This document shows positions 36,063-45,000 of a DNA stretch of 64,000 bases, one piece after another. The translations under genes and the position numbers were made by a program. The DNA comes from Brevundimonas sp. LM2 (GTDB lineage: Bacteria; Pseudomonadota; Alphaproteobacteria; Caulobacterales; Caulobacteraceae): NCBI RefSeq assembly GCF_002002865.1, contig NZ_CP019508.1:1208501-1272500 (forward strand), given 5' to 3'. Below the pieces are notes generated by a model. It did not search any database. It was not told the DNA's origin and saw only the letters and a program-made list of their open reading frames with translations. The stretch's first letter is position 1, and every line of letters starts with the position of its first letter.

Positions 36063-37637
36063 ATGATCCCCGTCCCGGGCTACGAGGGCCGCCGTGTCGC
36101 CGTCTTCGGCCTAGGCCGGTCGGGCATCACGGCCGCGCGGGCGCTCAAGGCCGGCGGGGCCCTGCCCATCCTGTGGGACGACGGCGTCTCCGGCCGGATG
36201 CAGGCCGAGGCCGAAGGGTTCGTCGTCGAGGACCTGACCACCGCCGACTGGTCCGGCTTCGCCGCCCTGGTCCTGTCGCCCGGCGCGCCCCTGACCCATC
36301 CGAAGCCCCACTGGACGGTGGACAAGGCCCGCGCCGCCGCTGTTCCCGTGCTGGGCGACATCGAGCTGTTCGCCCAGGCGCTTGCCGCCCTCCCGGCTGA
36401 GGCCCGGAGCAGGGTCGTCGCGATCACCGGCACCAATGGCAAGTCCACCACCACCGCCCTGATCGGCTGGGTCCTGAAACAGGCGGGCCTGACCGTCCAC
36501 ATCGGCGGCAACATCGGCATCGGCGTGCTCGCCCTGCCGGCCCTGACTTTCAGCGCGGAACGCGGACCTCCAGGTCCGCTCTTGTCCGGATCGCCGACGG
36601 CGGACCTGGAGGTCCGCGCTCCCGCTCAGGCCGTCTATGTGATCGAGGTCTCCAGCTACCAGCTGGACCTGACCACTCGCTTCGCCCCCGACGTCGCCAT
36701 CCTGACGAACATCAGCCCCGACCATCTGGACCGCCACGGCGGCATGGAAGGCTATGTCGCGGCCAAGACCCGCCTGTTCCAGGTCATGTCACCCGACAAG
36801 GTCGCCTTGATCGGGGTGGACGATGACTGGGGCTGGACCACGGTCAACGCCCTGAACGCGCGGCGTTTGCGGGTCAGCACCATCACCACCCGCACCCCGC
36901 CCGCTTTGATCGATCCGACCGGCGGCGTGCCCGTGGCCGAGCTCGCGACCCGTCTACCTGACCAGACGCCCGCCTTCGAAGCCGGCCGGTTCATCATCCT
37001 GGATGCCACCGGGGGCCGGCTGGTCGCGGACGGCGTGGCCATCACCGACCTGGCCCCGGCCCGCTCACTGCCCGGCCGTCACAACGCCCAGAACGCCGCC
37101 TTCGCCTATGCCGCCGCCCGGGCCCTCGGTGTCTCGCACGAGGCGGCGGTCGCGGGATTGATGACCTTCCCCGGCCTGGCGCACCGGATGGAAACGGTCG
37201 GTCAGCTGGACGGGCAAACCGACCAGGCCAGCACTGTGAAGTTCGTCAACGACTCCAAGGCGACCAACGCCGACGCCGCGCGCCAGGCGCTGATGTCCTA
37301 TCCAACCAGTTTCTGGATCACCGGCGGCCGGGCCAAGGACGGCGGGATCGAAGACCTGCGCGACCTCTTCCCCCGCGTGGCCAAGGCCTATCTGATCGGC
37401 GAAGCGGCCGCCGATTTCGCCGCGACGCTGGGCGATACACCCCATGTCATCGCCGGCGACATGGCCACCGCCGTCGCCCTGGCCGCCGCAGACGCCCGGG
37501 CTGCCGGCGGCGATCAGGTCGTCCTGCTCAGCCCCGCCTGCGCCAGCTTCGACCAGTTTCCGGACTTCGAGGTGCGGGGCGAGGCGTTTCGCCAGGCGGT
37601 TCTTAACCTCGGCGCTACCCCTTCGGTTCATGATTGA
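36063..37637 (+). CDS. murD: UDP-MurNAc-L-alanine:D-glutamate ligase, with palindrome-encoded insertion
   Basis: MurD adds D-glutamate to UDP-MurNAc-L-Ala. The 524-residue protein shows FGLGRSGITAA, the ATP loop ITGTNGKSTTTALIG, IEVSSYQLDL, NISPDHLDRHG and NDSKATNADAA. It is some tens of residues longer than usual. About 25 extra residues near 164-187 (between LALPAL and AVYVIEVSS) come from a pair of inverted repeats inserted in frame. The insertion lies in a loop before the central-domain SSYQLD motif, so activity is probably kept. The in-frame ORF upstream of 36063 runs through the intergenic repeat and is not conserved. Confidence 0.94.
   Translation: MIPVPGYEGRRVAVFGLGRSGITAARALKAGGALPILWDDGVSGRMQAEAEGFVVEDLTTADWSGFAALVLSPGAPLTHPKPHWTVDKARAAAVPVLGDIELFAQALAALPAEARSRVVAITGTNGKSTTTALIGWVLKQAGLTVHIGGNIGIGVLALPALTFSAERGPPGPLLSGSPTADLEVRAPAQAVYVIEVSSYQLDLTTRFAPDVAILTNISPDHLDRHGGMEGYVAAKTRLFQVMSPDKVALIGVDDDWGWTTVNALNARRLRVSTITTRTPPALIDPTGGVPVAELATRLPDQTPAFEAGRFIILDATGGRLVADGVAITDLAPARSLPGRHNAQNAAFAYAAARALGVSHEAAVAGLMTFPGLAHRMETVGQLDGQTDQASTVKFVNDSKATNADAARQALMSYPTSFWITGGRAKDGGIEDLRDLFPRVAKAYLIGEAAADFAATLGDTPHVIAGDMATAVALAAADARAAGGDQVVLLSPACASFDQFPDFEVRGEAFRQAVLNLGATPSVHD
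36562..36617. repeat. Inverted repeat pair inside murD
   Basis: An 18-base sequence, GCGGACCTCCAGGTCCGC, at 36562-36579 is followed 20 bases later by its exact reverse complement at 36600-36617. Flanking AGCGCG (36552) and CGCGCT (36615) extend the symmetry. Each copy is itself nearly palindromic. The unit is read in frame by murD. Confidence 0.88.
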
Positions 37638-37643
37638 GAAACC

Positions 37644-38834
37644 ATGACCGACGCCTCCGCGCCCTACAGCCATCCGTTCTCCCGGAACGACCCCAGCCCG
37701 ATCGCCCAGTGGTTCTGGACCGTCGACCGGGCGCTGCTGGGTGCGGCCCTGACCCTGATCGCTCTGGGCGTGGCGCTCAGCTTCGCCTCCAGCCCCGCCG
37801 CCATCCTGGCGGACGAGTCGATCACCGATCCGTTCCACTACGCCTGGCGCATGATCGTGTTTGCCTGCGGGGGCATCGGGGTGATGCTGATCCTGTCGTT
37901 GCTGTCGCCGCGCGGGGTGCGCCGCATCGCCGTGCTGGCCCTGCTGGCGGCCATCGTCGTCATGGCCCTGCTGCCCTTCATCGGCGACACGGTGAAGGGG
38001 GCGGCCCGCTGGGTGAACCTGGGCTTCTTCAGCCTGCAGCCCAGTGAGTTCGCCAAGCCCAGCCTGATCGTCTTCGCCGCCTGGATGTTCGCGGAAGGCA
38101 AGAAGGGCCAGGGCGTGCCCGGCGTCTCCATCGCCTTCGGCTTCTACGTCCTGACCGTGGCCCTGCTGCTGATCCAGCCGGACATCGGCCAGACCCTGCT
38201 GATCACCACCACCTTCATGGCAGTCTTCTTCATGGCCGGGGTGCCATTGCGCTGGGTCGCCGTGCTGGGCGGCATGTTCGTGGCGGGCATGACGGCCATC
38301 TATCTGCTGTTCCCCCACGTTCAGTCCCGGGTGGCCAAGTTCGTCTCGCCCGGCATCGAGGACACCCACCAGATCGACCGCGCCTCCCAGGCCATCCGCG
38401 CCGGCGGCGTCGTCGGGCGCGGGGTAGGGGAGGGGGTGATGAAACGCTCGGTCCCCGACCTGCACACGGATTTCATCTATTCCGTCGGGGCCGAGGAGTT
38501 CGGCCTGGTGCTCAGCCTGACGATCATCGGCCTGTATGCCTTCATCGTCATCCGCGGCATGCGCCGGGCGATGAAGCTGAACGATCCGTTCGAACAGACG
38601 GCGGCGGCCGGGCTGTTCATGCTGATCGGCCTGCAGGCCTCGATCAATGTGGCGGTGAACCTGAACCTGATCCCGACCAAGGGCATGACCCTGCCCTTCA
38701 TCAGCTACGGGGGCTCGTCCATGCTGGCCATGGGCGTGACCATGGGCTTCGCCCTGGCCCTGACCCGGCGCCGACCTGGAGCCTATGAACCCGGGGCCAG
38801 CCTGTCGCACCCCGGCCGTCTTTTGATGCGATAG
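37644..38834 (+). CDS. ftsW: Septal peptidoglycan polymerase FtsW
   Basis: FtsW is the SEDS-family glycosyltransferase that polymerises septal peptidoglycan with FtsI. The 396-residue protein has about ten membrane helices. The SEDS signatures are LQPSEFAKPSLI, the LLIQPDIGQTLL segment with its catalytic Asp, and ISYGGSSMLAMG near the end. It starts seven bases after the murD stop with a GAGAAACC site and is followed by murG after eight bases. Confidence 0.96.
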   Translation: MTDASAPYSHPFSRNDPSPIAQWFWTVDRALLGAALTLIALGVALSFASSPAAILADESITDPFHYAWRMIVFACGGIGVMLILSLLSPRGVRRIAVLALLAAIVVMALLPFIGDTVKGAARWVNLGFFSLQPSEFAKPSLIVFAAWMFAEGKKGQGVPGVSIAFGFYVLTVALLLIQPDIGQTLLITTTFMAVFFMAGVPLRWVAVLGGMFVAGMTAIYLLFPHVQSRVAKFVSPGIEDTHQIDRASQAIRAGGVVGRGVGEGVMKRSVPDLHTDFIYSVGAEEFGLVLSLTIIGLYAFIVIRGMRRAMKLNDPFEQTAAAGLFMLIGLQASINVAVNLNLIPTKGMTLPFISYGGSSMLAMGVTMGFALALTRRRPGAYEPGASLSHPGRLLMR

Positions 38835-38841
38835 ACGCCGG

Positions 38842-39957
38842 ATGAGCAGACTGTGCGTCGTCGCCGCCGGGGGCACCGGGGGTCATATGTTTCCGGCCGA
38901 GGCCCTGGCCCGCGAGATGGCGGCGCGCGGCTGGCGCGTGGTCCTGGCCACCGACCATCGCGGCGAACATTATGCCCAGGCCTTTCCCGCCGAGGAACGT
39001 CTGGCGCTCGACGCCGCGACCGGCTCCGGACCCGTCGCCCTGGCTCGAGCGGGGCTCGCCATCGTGCGCGGCGTGCAGCAGGCCCGGTCCGCCTTCACCC
39101 GGCTGGACGCCGACGTCGTGGTCGGCTTCGGCGGCTATCCGTCCGCCCCCGCCCTGGTCGCCGCCATTCTTCAGGGCCGCCCGACCCTGATTCACGAACA
39201 GAACGCCGTCCTGGGCCGCACCAACCGTATCCTGGCCCCCCGCGTTGGTGCCGTGGCCTCGTCCTTTCCGACGCTGGAGCGCGCCAGCGCGGCGGTGAAG
39301 GCCCGGGCCCAGGTCGTCGGGGCTCCGGTCCGCGCCGACATCCGCGCCCTGTACGACCGCGCCTATGCCCCGCCCGCGGATGGCCCGATCCGGATCCTCG
39401 TCACCGGCGGCAGCCAGGGGGCGCGCATCCTGTCCGAGACCACGCCCCGGGCCCTGGCCGCCCTGCCGGAGGCCCTGCGCGGTCGCCTGAAGGTCCAGCA
39501 GCAGTCCAGGCCCGAAACCCTCGAAACCGCGCAACGGATCTATCGGGACGCGGGCATCGCGGCCGAGGTCGCGCCGTTCTTCCGCGACATGGCGTCTCGC
39601 CTGTCCGAGGCCCATCTGGTCATCGGCCGGGCGGGGGCCTCGACCTGCGCCGAACTGGCGGTCGCCGCCATGCCCTCGATCCTGATCCCGCTGAAGATCG
39701 CCACCGACGACCATCAGCGGCTGAACGCCCGGCTGCTGACCGACGTGCAGGCCGCCGAGGTCATTCTGGAGGACTCCGTCACGGTCGACAGCCTGACCGC
39801 GGCCATCGCCGCCGTCCTGGCCGACCCCGGCCGCCTCGTCGCCATGAGCGCCGCCGCCCGCGCCGTGGCCATCCCAGATGCGGCCCAGAGACTGGCCGAC
39901 CTGACCGAGGCCACGGCGGATAAGTTTGCTTCCCTCTCCCAGCGGGAGAGGGCTTGA
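38842..39957 (+). CDS. murG: UDP-GlcNAc transferase MurG
   Basis: MurG adds GlcNAc to lipid I, making lipid II at the cytoplasmic face. The 371-residue protein has AAGGTGGHMFPAEALA, VGFGGYPSAP, HEQNAVLGRTNR, TGGSQGARI and the UDP-GlcNAc site IGRAGASTCAEL. The last residues (SLSQRERA) and the stop codon are encoded by a palindromic repeat that overlaps the 3' end, so the native C-terminus has been replaced or extended. No murC follows. Confidence 0.96.
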   Translation: MSRLCVVAAGGTGGHMFPAEALAREMAARGWRVVLATDHRGEHYAQAFPAEERLALDAATGSGPVALARAGLAIVRGVQQARSAFTRLDADVVVGFGGYPSAPALVAAILQGRPTLIHEQNAVLGRTNRILAPRVGAVASSFPTLERASAAVKARAQVVGAPVRADIRALYDRAYAPPADGPIRILVTGGSQGARILSETTPRALAALPEALRGRLKVQQQSRPETLETAQRIYRDAGIAAEVAPFFRDMASRLSEAHLVIGRAGASTCAELAVAAMPSILIPLKIATDDHQRLNARLLTDVQAAEVILEDSVTVDSLTAAIAAVLADPGRLVAMSAAARAVAIPDAAQRLADLTEATADKFASLSQRERA

Positions 39958-40043
39958 GCGCCCGAGAGCCGTCAGGCGATCGGTCTTGCGCGAAAGGGTG
40001 AGGGGTTACGGGGCCAACCGGTGAGCGCGTAACCCCTCACCCT
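39932..40043. repeat. Palindromic elements at the 3' end of murG
   Basis: A 21-base palindrome, CCCTCTCCC-AG-CGGGAGAGGG, at 39932-39952 overlaps the murG coding end and contributes its stop region. A second inverted pair follows: 16 bases at 39995-40010 are the exact reverse complement of 40028-40043, giving a stable hairpin. They probably form a transcription end or mRNA-stabilising structure after the cell wall cluster. Confidence 0.8.
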
Positions 40044-40092
40044 GCCACCAACCCTCTTGCGGAGCGCCCGCAAAGCCGCGACCTATATCGCC

Positions 40093-41928
40093 ATGCGTAT
40101 CCTCCTCGTTTCGGCCTCCCTCATCGCTCTTGTCGCCGGCGCGGCGGTGGCCCAGGATGCGCCCGCCGCCTCCGAGCCTGCGCCCCCGCGCCCCGCCATC
40201 ATCGTGGCCCCGCCGCTTTCGCTCCCGCCGATGATCGTTCCGGAGCCCCAGGCCGACCCCGCCGATCCCCCCGTCCCCACCATCGAAGCCATCCCGCGCG
40301 TCTGGGCCCCGGCCCCCCGCGACGCCCAGGGCCGCAGTGCCTACGGCCTGTATCTGTCGGGCCGTTCCGCCCTCAGCGCGGGGGAGGCGGCCGAGGGGGC
40401 CGATCTCCTGGCCCGGGTCGAGGCCCTGACCCCGGAACAGCCGACCGTTCAGGAACAGGCCTTCACCTCGGCCCTGCTGGCCGGAGATCTGGGTCTGGCC
40501 GCCCGGCTCGCCCCCGCCACCGCGACGGCCTCGCCCGTCATCACCCAGGCCGGGGCCCTGGTCTCGGTGGTCCAGGCCTTTGCCGCGGACGAGGCGCGCG
40601 CCGCCAATATGGCCTTGAAGGCGAACCCTATCGGTGCCCCCCACGCCCGCGCCGGGGCCCTCATCGCGCCCTGGATCGCCGCCGCCGCCGGGGACTGGGA
40701 CACGGCCCTGGCCGAACCCAATCCGACCGCCGATCCCCTGACCGTCGTCCTGGGCCGGTTCGACCGGGCGCGGCTGCTGGAGCATCGTCGCCGTTACGAC
40801 GAGGCCGACGCCGCCTTCAAGGTCCTGGCCGAGGATGCGCGGACCGGTCCCCTGTTCCGCGTCGCCTATGGCAGTTTCCTCGAACGGCGCGGCCGCCGCG
40901 ACGAGGCCCTGGCCGTCTATGACGCGGCCCTGGCCGTCGGCGCCGGCGACCCGGCCCTGGCCGCCGCCCGGGCCCGCCTGGTCGCCCGCGGTCGCGCGCC
41001 CGCGCTGCCGAGCTTCCGCGAGGGCGCGGCCGAGGCCCTGACGGTCGCGGCCCAGCAGGCTTCGGCGGAGGGGTCCAATGAGTTCGCGGTCGTCTATCTG
41101 CGGCTGTCGCTGAGCCTCGACCGCGATCCGACCGCCCTCTACCGATTGGGCTCCACCCTGTCCCAGGCCAATCTGGAGGGCCCGGCCCAGGTCACGCTGG
41201 AACAGATCTCCGACGCCGACCCGTCGATCTATGCGGCCGCCCGCGTGTCGCTGGGCGTGACCCTGGACAAGGAAGACAAGCCGGAGGAGGCCCTGGCCGC
41301 CTTCCGCCAGGCCCAGGCCGCCACCCCCGCCGACCGCCGCGTCGCCGGACTGATCGCCAGCCAGTTGATGAAGCTGGAGCGCTGGGACGCCGCGCTCGAG
41401 GTGCTGAATGGGCCGTTGCTGAACACCGCCGACCAAACGCCCAACATTCGCTTCATGCGCGGCGTCGCCCATGAATCCTTGGGGCAGGTGCCCGAGGCGG
41501 AGGCCGAGCTGTGGGCCGCGCTCCAGGCCGAGCCCGACGATCCGTCCTTCCTGAACTATCTCGGCTACCTCTGGGTCGACAGCGGCACCCGGGTCGCCGA
41601 GGGGGCCGCGATGATCCAGCGCGCCCATGCCGCCGACCCGGAGGACGGCAATATCCAAGACAGTCTGGGCTGGGCCCAGTATCGCCAGGGTCAGTTCGAC
41701 ATCGCCGTCGACACCCTCGAGCAGGCGGTGGCCAAGGAACCGGCCAATGCCGAGATCAACGACCACCTGGGCGACGCCTATTGGCAGGTCGGTCGCCGGC
41801 GCGAGGCGGGGTTCCAGTGGAACCGTGTCCTGACCCTGGACCCCGACGCCGAACGCCGGACCGAGGTCGAGCGCAAGCTGGAACAGGGCCTGACCGACGT
41901 CGCGCCCGCTGCAGCCGGCGGGGGCTGA
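40093..41928 (+). CDS. Tetratricopeptide repeat protein, exported
   Basis: The 611-residue protein begins with a signal peptide (RILLVSASLIALVAGAAVAQ, cleavage after AQDA). A Pro/Ala-rich linker follows, then many TPR units through about residues 80-600, with GHE-type ones such as GYLWVDSGTRVAEGAAMI and LGWAQYRQGQFDIAV. TPR proteins act as scaffolds, often in envelope assembly. The partner is unknown. The ATG at 40093 is chosen because it starts the signal peptide. It is directly followed by ispE with a one-base gap to the probable CTG start. Confidence 0.9.
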   Translation: MRILLVSASLIALVAGAAVAQDAPAASEPAPPRPAIIVAPPLSLPPMIVPEPQADPADPPVPTIEAIPRVWAPAPRDAQGRSAYGLYLSGRSALSAGEAAEGADLLARVEALTPEQPTVQEQAFTSALLAGDLGLAARLAPATATASPVITQAGALVSVVQAFAADEARAANMALKANPIGAPHARAGALIAPWIAAAAGDWDTALAEPNPTADPLTVVLGRFDRARLLEHRRRYDEADAAFKVLAEDARTGPLFRVAYGSFLERRGRRDEALAVYDAALAVGAGDPALAAARARLVARGRAPALPSFREGAAEALTVAAQQASAEGSNEFAVVYLRLSLSLDRDPTALYRLGSTLSQANLEGPAQVTLEQISDADPSIYAAARVSLGVTLDKEDKPEEALAAFRQAQAATPADRRVAGLIASQLMKLERWDAALEVLNGPLLNTADQTPNIRFMRGVAHESLGQVPEAEAELWAALQAEPDDPSFLNYLGYLWVDSGTRVAEGAAMIQRAHAADPEDGNIQDSLGWAQYRQGQFDIAVDTLEQAVAKEPANAEINDHLGDAYWQVGRRREAGFQWNRVLTLDPDAERRTEVERKLEQGLTDVAPAAAGGG

Positions 41929-41929
41929 C

Positions 41930-42814
41930 CTGGCGATCCTGTCCCGCCTGGCTCCGGCCAAGGTCAATCTGTTCCTGCACGTCGGCGCGGTCCAGCCGGA
42001 CGGCTATCATCCCCTGTCCAGCCTTGTGGCCTTCGCCGATGTCGGGGACGTGGTCTCGATCGCGCCCGCGGACCGGCTGGGACTGACCCTCACCGGCCCC
42101 TTCGCCGCCGACCTGGACGGAGCGGGTGACAATCTGATTGTGAAGGCGCTGCGGGCTCTGGCCGCGGATCAGGGCCTGCCCGACCTGCCGCTGCATGTGA
42201 CCCTGGACAAGCGGCTGCCGATCGCCGCCGGCCTGGGGGGCGGATCGTCCGACGCGGGCGCGGCCCTGCATCTGGCCAATGCGGCCCTGGAGCTCGATTT
42301 GCCCGCAGCCGCCCTCGAAGACCTGTCCCGGGTCGTCGGGGCCGACGGCCCCATATGTCTGCGCGCCCGCTCCGCCTGGGCCGAGGGCGTGGGCGAGCGA
42401 TTGAGCGAGGCCCCGGACCTGCCGGCCTTTCCCGCCGTCCTCTACAACCCCGGTCGCCCGTCCTCCACCGGGGCGGTCTACCGCGCCTATGACGACGATC
42501 CCCGCGGCGATGCCGGCCGCCCCGCCCCGCCGCGCGACTGGAGCGATGATGCGGTCTTCGCCTGGCTGGCCACGACGCGGAACGATCTCCAGGCTCCCGC
42601 CGTCCGACTGGAGCCCGCCATCGCCGACGCTCTGGACGCCGTGGCCGCGCAGCCGGGCGTGCGGTTCGTGCGGATGTCGGGATCAGGGGCGACGGTCTTC
42701 GGCCTGTTCGAGACGACCCAGGCCGCGTCCTCCGCCGCTGACAAGCTGCGCAGTAAAAACGGCGCTGGTTGGGCCGTGGCTACGCTTCTGGGCGACAACG
42801 CGACCTCCAGCTAA
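41930..42814 (+). CDS. ispE: 4-(cytidine 5'-diphospho)-2-C-methyl-D-erythritol kinase, probable CTG start
   Basis: IspE phosphorylates CDP-methylerythritol in the MEP isoprenoid pathway. The protein shows the N-terminal LAPAKVNLFLHV with the catalytic Lys, DGYHPLSSL, and the GHMP-kinase ATP loop PIAAGLGGGSSDAGAAL. The C-terminal MSGSGATVFGLF motif is present. The first standard start, GTG at 42026, would remove the conserved APAKVNL and DGYH segments. The frame is open back to 41894 but contains no ATG, GTG or TTG there. CTG at 41930, one base after the TPR stop and behind a GGCGGGGG stretch, is the best start and gives 294 residues. Confidence 0.9.
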   Translation: MAILSRLAPAKVNLFLHVGAVQPDGYHPLSSLVAFADVGDVVSIAPADRLGLTLTGPFAADLDGAGDNLIVKALRALAADQGLPDLPLHVTLDKRLPIAAGLGGGSSDAGAALHLANAALELDLPAAALEDLSRVVGADGPICLRARSAWAEGVGERLSEAPDLPAFPAVLYNPGRPSSTGAVYRAYDDDPRGDAGRPAPPRDWSDDAVFAWLATTRNDLQAPAVRLEPAIADALDAVAAQPGVRFVRMSGSGATVFGLFETTQAASSAADKLRSKNGAGWAVATLLGDNATSS

Positions 42815-43019
42815 GCAATAAGGCTGGTTAACGGCGGCTTCTGGACTTGGGTCGGACAATGGTCACAAAGTAACCGATCGGTCTGCCTTGTTTGAACGGC
42901 GGTATGGCCGACATGGAACCTGTAGACGGGATGGGGCTTCTTAAGCCTCGTAACATCCGGTTGCGGGCCGCGAACTATTTCTCAGCGTCGGTCCGTGCAG
43001 CATTGAAAAGGAAACGATC

Positions 43020-44036
43020 ATGCTCCGCACTCGCCTTCTGACTGCCACGGCCGCCATCGCGTTGTTCGGTGCCGGCTCCGCCTTCGCCCAGGACGTCCAG
43101 GCTCCCGCCGCGACTCCGGCCTCCCCGGCCGCACAGTCGGCTCCAGCCGCCGCGCCCACCGACGCCGCGACCACCGCCCAGGCCGCGACGCCGTCGGCCA
43201 GCAACACCGTCGTCGACGTGCTGCGCTCCAACGGCCAGTTCTCGACCCTGCTGTCGGCGCTCGACGCCGCCCAGCTGACCGAGACGCTGCAGACCCAGTC
43301 CGCGATCTCGATCTTCGCCCCGACCGACGCCGCCTTCGCGGCCCTGCCGGAAGCCGAGCGCACGCGTCTGCTGGACCCGGCCAACGTCAACGACCTGCGT
43401 CAGCTGCTGCTGTACCATGTGATCGTCGCCGACGTGAACTCCAGCCAGATCCAGGGCACCAAGGGTGGGGTCGAGACCGCCGCTCGTACCCAGGTCGAAC
43501 TCGATGGCACGGGATCGTCGATCAAGGTCGATGAAGCCACGGTGACCACCGCCGACCTCGACGCCTCCAACGGCGCGGTCTTCGTCATCGACCAGGTCCT
43601 TAGCCCCGCCACCAGCCAGGTCGCCGCCGGCGATGCGGCCGAGGGCGAGCAGACGACGCCGCCGTCCAGCGGATCGACGACCCCCGCCACCCCGCCGGCC
43701 GCCGATCCGATGGGCGAGACCGCCCCGCCGACGGCTCCCGCCGGTGACGCCATGACCCCGCCGCCGGCCGACGATTCGATGACCGGCGATGACATGGACA
43801 ACGACTCGGCCACGACCACGGGCGAGACCGCTCCGACGCCCGACGACACGACCACGGCCCCGGCCGGCTCCACCAGTGCCAGCCCGACGCCTGGCATGAC
43901 GACCGCTCCCAGCGGCCAGCCGGCCGCGGGTACCACGACCACGGCCTCGCCTCCGGTCGAAAACCCGACCGACGGCCAGACTGACGACGCAACGGACGCC
44001 GAGACCGACGCCACGGCTCCCACGCCGCAGTCGTAA
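43020..44036 (+). CDS. Fasciclin domain protein with disordered acidic tail
   Basis: The 338-residue exported protein starts with a signal peptide ending AFAQ. An Ala/Pro-rich linker leads into a FAS1 domain (about 60-195) with the hallmark SIFAPTDAAFAALP and LLLYHVI segments. The last 140 residues are Pro, Thr, Ala and Asp-rich with repeated motifs such as TTTxxTAPTP and PPADD, and are surely disordered. FAS1 proteins mediate adhesion. The ATG at 43020 has AAAAGGAAAC upstream. The 205-base region before it holds GGAAC at 42915-42919, a possible ECF -35 element. Confidence 0.92.
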   Translation: MLRTRLLTATAAIALFGAGSAFAQDVQAPAATPASPAAQSAPAAAPTDAATTAQAATPSASNTVVDVLRSNGQFSTLLSALDAAQLTETLQTQSAISIFAPTDAAFAALPEAERTRLLDPANVNDLRQLLLYHVIVADVNSSQIQGTKGGVETAARTQVELDGTGSSIKVDEATVTTADLDASNGAVFVIDQVLSPATSQVAAGDAAEGEQTTPPSSGSTTPATPPAADPMGETAPPTAPAGDAMTPPPADDSMTGDDMDNDSATTTGETAPTPDDTTTAPAGSTSASPTPGMTTAPSGQPAAGTTTTASPPVENPTDGQTDDATDAETDATAPTPQS

Positions 44037-44064
44037 TCCCACCCTCAGGGTGAGTTGAGTTCAG

Positions 44065-44100
44065 AGGCGGCGGGCCCTAGGGTCCGCCGCCTTTCTCTTT
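44065..44100 (+). terminator. Terminator after fasciclin gene
   Basis: A GC-rich stem (AGGCGGCGG at 44065-44073 with CCGCCGCCT at 44084-44092, plus an inner GGGCCCTAGGG) is followed by TTCTCTTT. It ends the fasciclin transcript just before glyQ. Confidence 0.88.
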
Positions 44101-44115
44101 GCCCAAAGACGTGCC

Positions 44116-45000
44116 GTGACCGAACCGCTCGCCTTCCAGGATCTGATCCTCACGCTCCAGCGCTATTGGGGCGATCAGGGCTGCGCCATCCTGCAGCCCT
44201 ATGACATCGAGGTGGGGGCGGGGACCCTGCATCCGGCGACGGTGCTGCGCGCGCTAGGGCCCAAGCCGTGGAAGGCCGCCTACGTCCAGCCCAGCCGCCG
44301 CCCGGGCGACGGCCGCTATGGCGAGAACCCCAACCGTCTGCAGCACTACTACCAGTTCCAGGTCATCCTGAAGCCAAACCCGGACAATCTGCAGGAGCTG
44401 TATCTGGGCTCGCTGCGGGCCATCGGCATCGACCCGGCCCTGCACGACATCCGCTTCGTCGAGGACGACTGGGAGAACCCCACCGTGGGGGCCTGGGGTC
44501 TGGGCTGGGAGGTCTGGTGCGACGGCATGGAGGTGACCCAGTTCACCTATTTCCAGGGCGTGGGCGGCCTCGAGGTCGACGTCGTTTCGGGCGAGCTGAC
44601 CTACGGGCTGGAGCGCCTGGCCATGTACGTCCAGGGCGTCGACAACGTCTACGACCTCAAGTTCACGAAGGACGGCACGACCTATGGCGAGGTCTTCCTC
44701 GAGAACGAGCGCCAACAGTCGGAGGCCAACTTCCACGGCTATGACGTCGAGGGTCTGAAGCGCCGGTTCGAGGACATGGAGGCGGAGTCGACCCGCCTGC
44801 TCGCCATGACAGGACCCCAGGGCCAGCCCCTGGTCCTGCCCGCCTACGACCAGGTGCTGAAGGCCTCGCACCTGTTCAACCTGATGGACGCCCGCGGGGC
44901 CATCGCCGTCGCCGAACGCCAGAGCTACATCGGCCGCATCCGGGACCTGTGTAAGGCGTGTGCCGTCGCTTACGTCGAGCAGGAGCGTGCCTCGGCATGA
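44116..45000 (+). CDS. glyQ: Glycyl-tRNA synthetase alpha subunit
   Basis: GlyQ is the catalytic alpha subunit of the tetrameric glycyl-tRNA synthetase. The 294-residue protein carries the class II motifs: [41 protein letters not shown] [19 protein letters not shown], and [15 protein letters not shown]. The GTG at 44116 starts the conserved sequence. The stop overlaps an ATG of the DUF559 frame (ATGA), and glyS follows 565 bases later. Confidence 0.97.
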   Translation: MTEPLAFQDLILTLQRYWGDQGCAILQPYDIEVGAGTLHPATVLRALGPKPWKAAYVQPSRRPGDGRYGENPNRLQHYYQFQVILKPNPDNLQELYLGSLRAIGIDPALHDIRFVEDDWENPTVGAWGLGWEVWCDGMEVTQFTYFQGVGGLEVDVVSGELTYGLERLAMYVQGVDNVYDLKFTKDGTTYGEVFLENERQQSEANFHGYDVEGLKRRFEDMEAESTRLLAMTGPQGQPLVLPAYDQVLKASHLFNLMDARGAIAVAERQSYIGRIRDLCKACAVAYVEQERASA

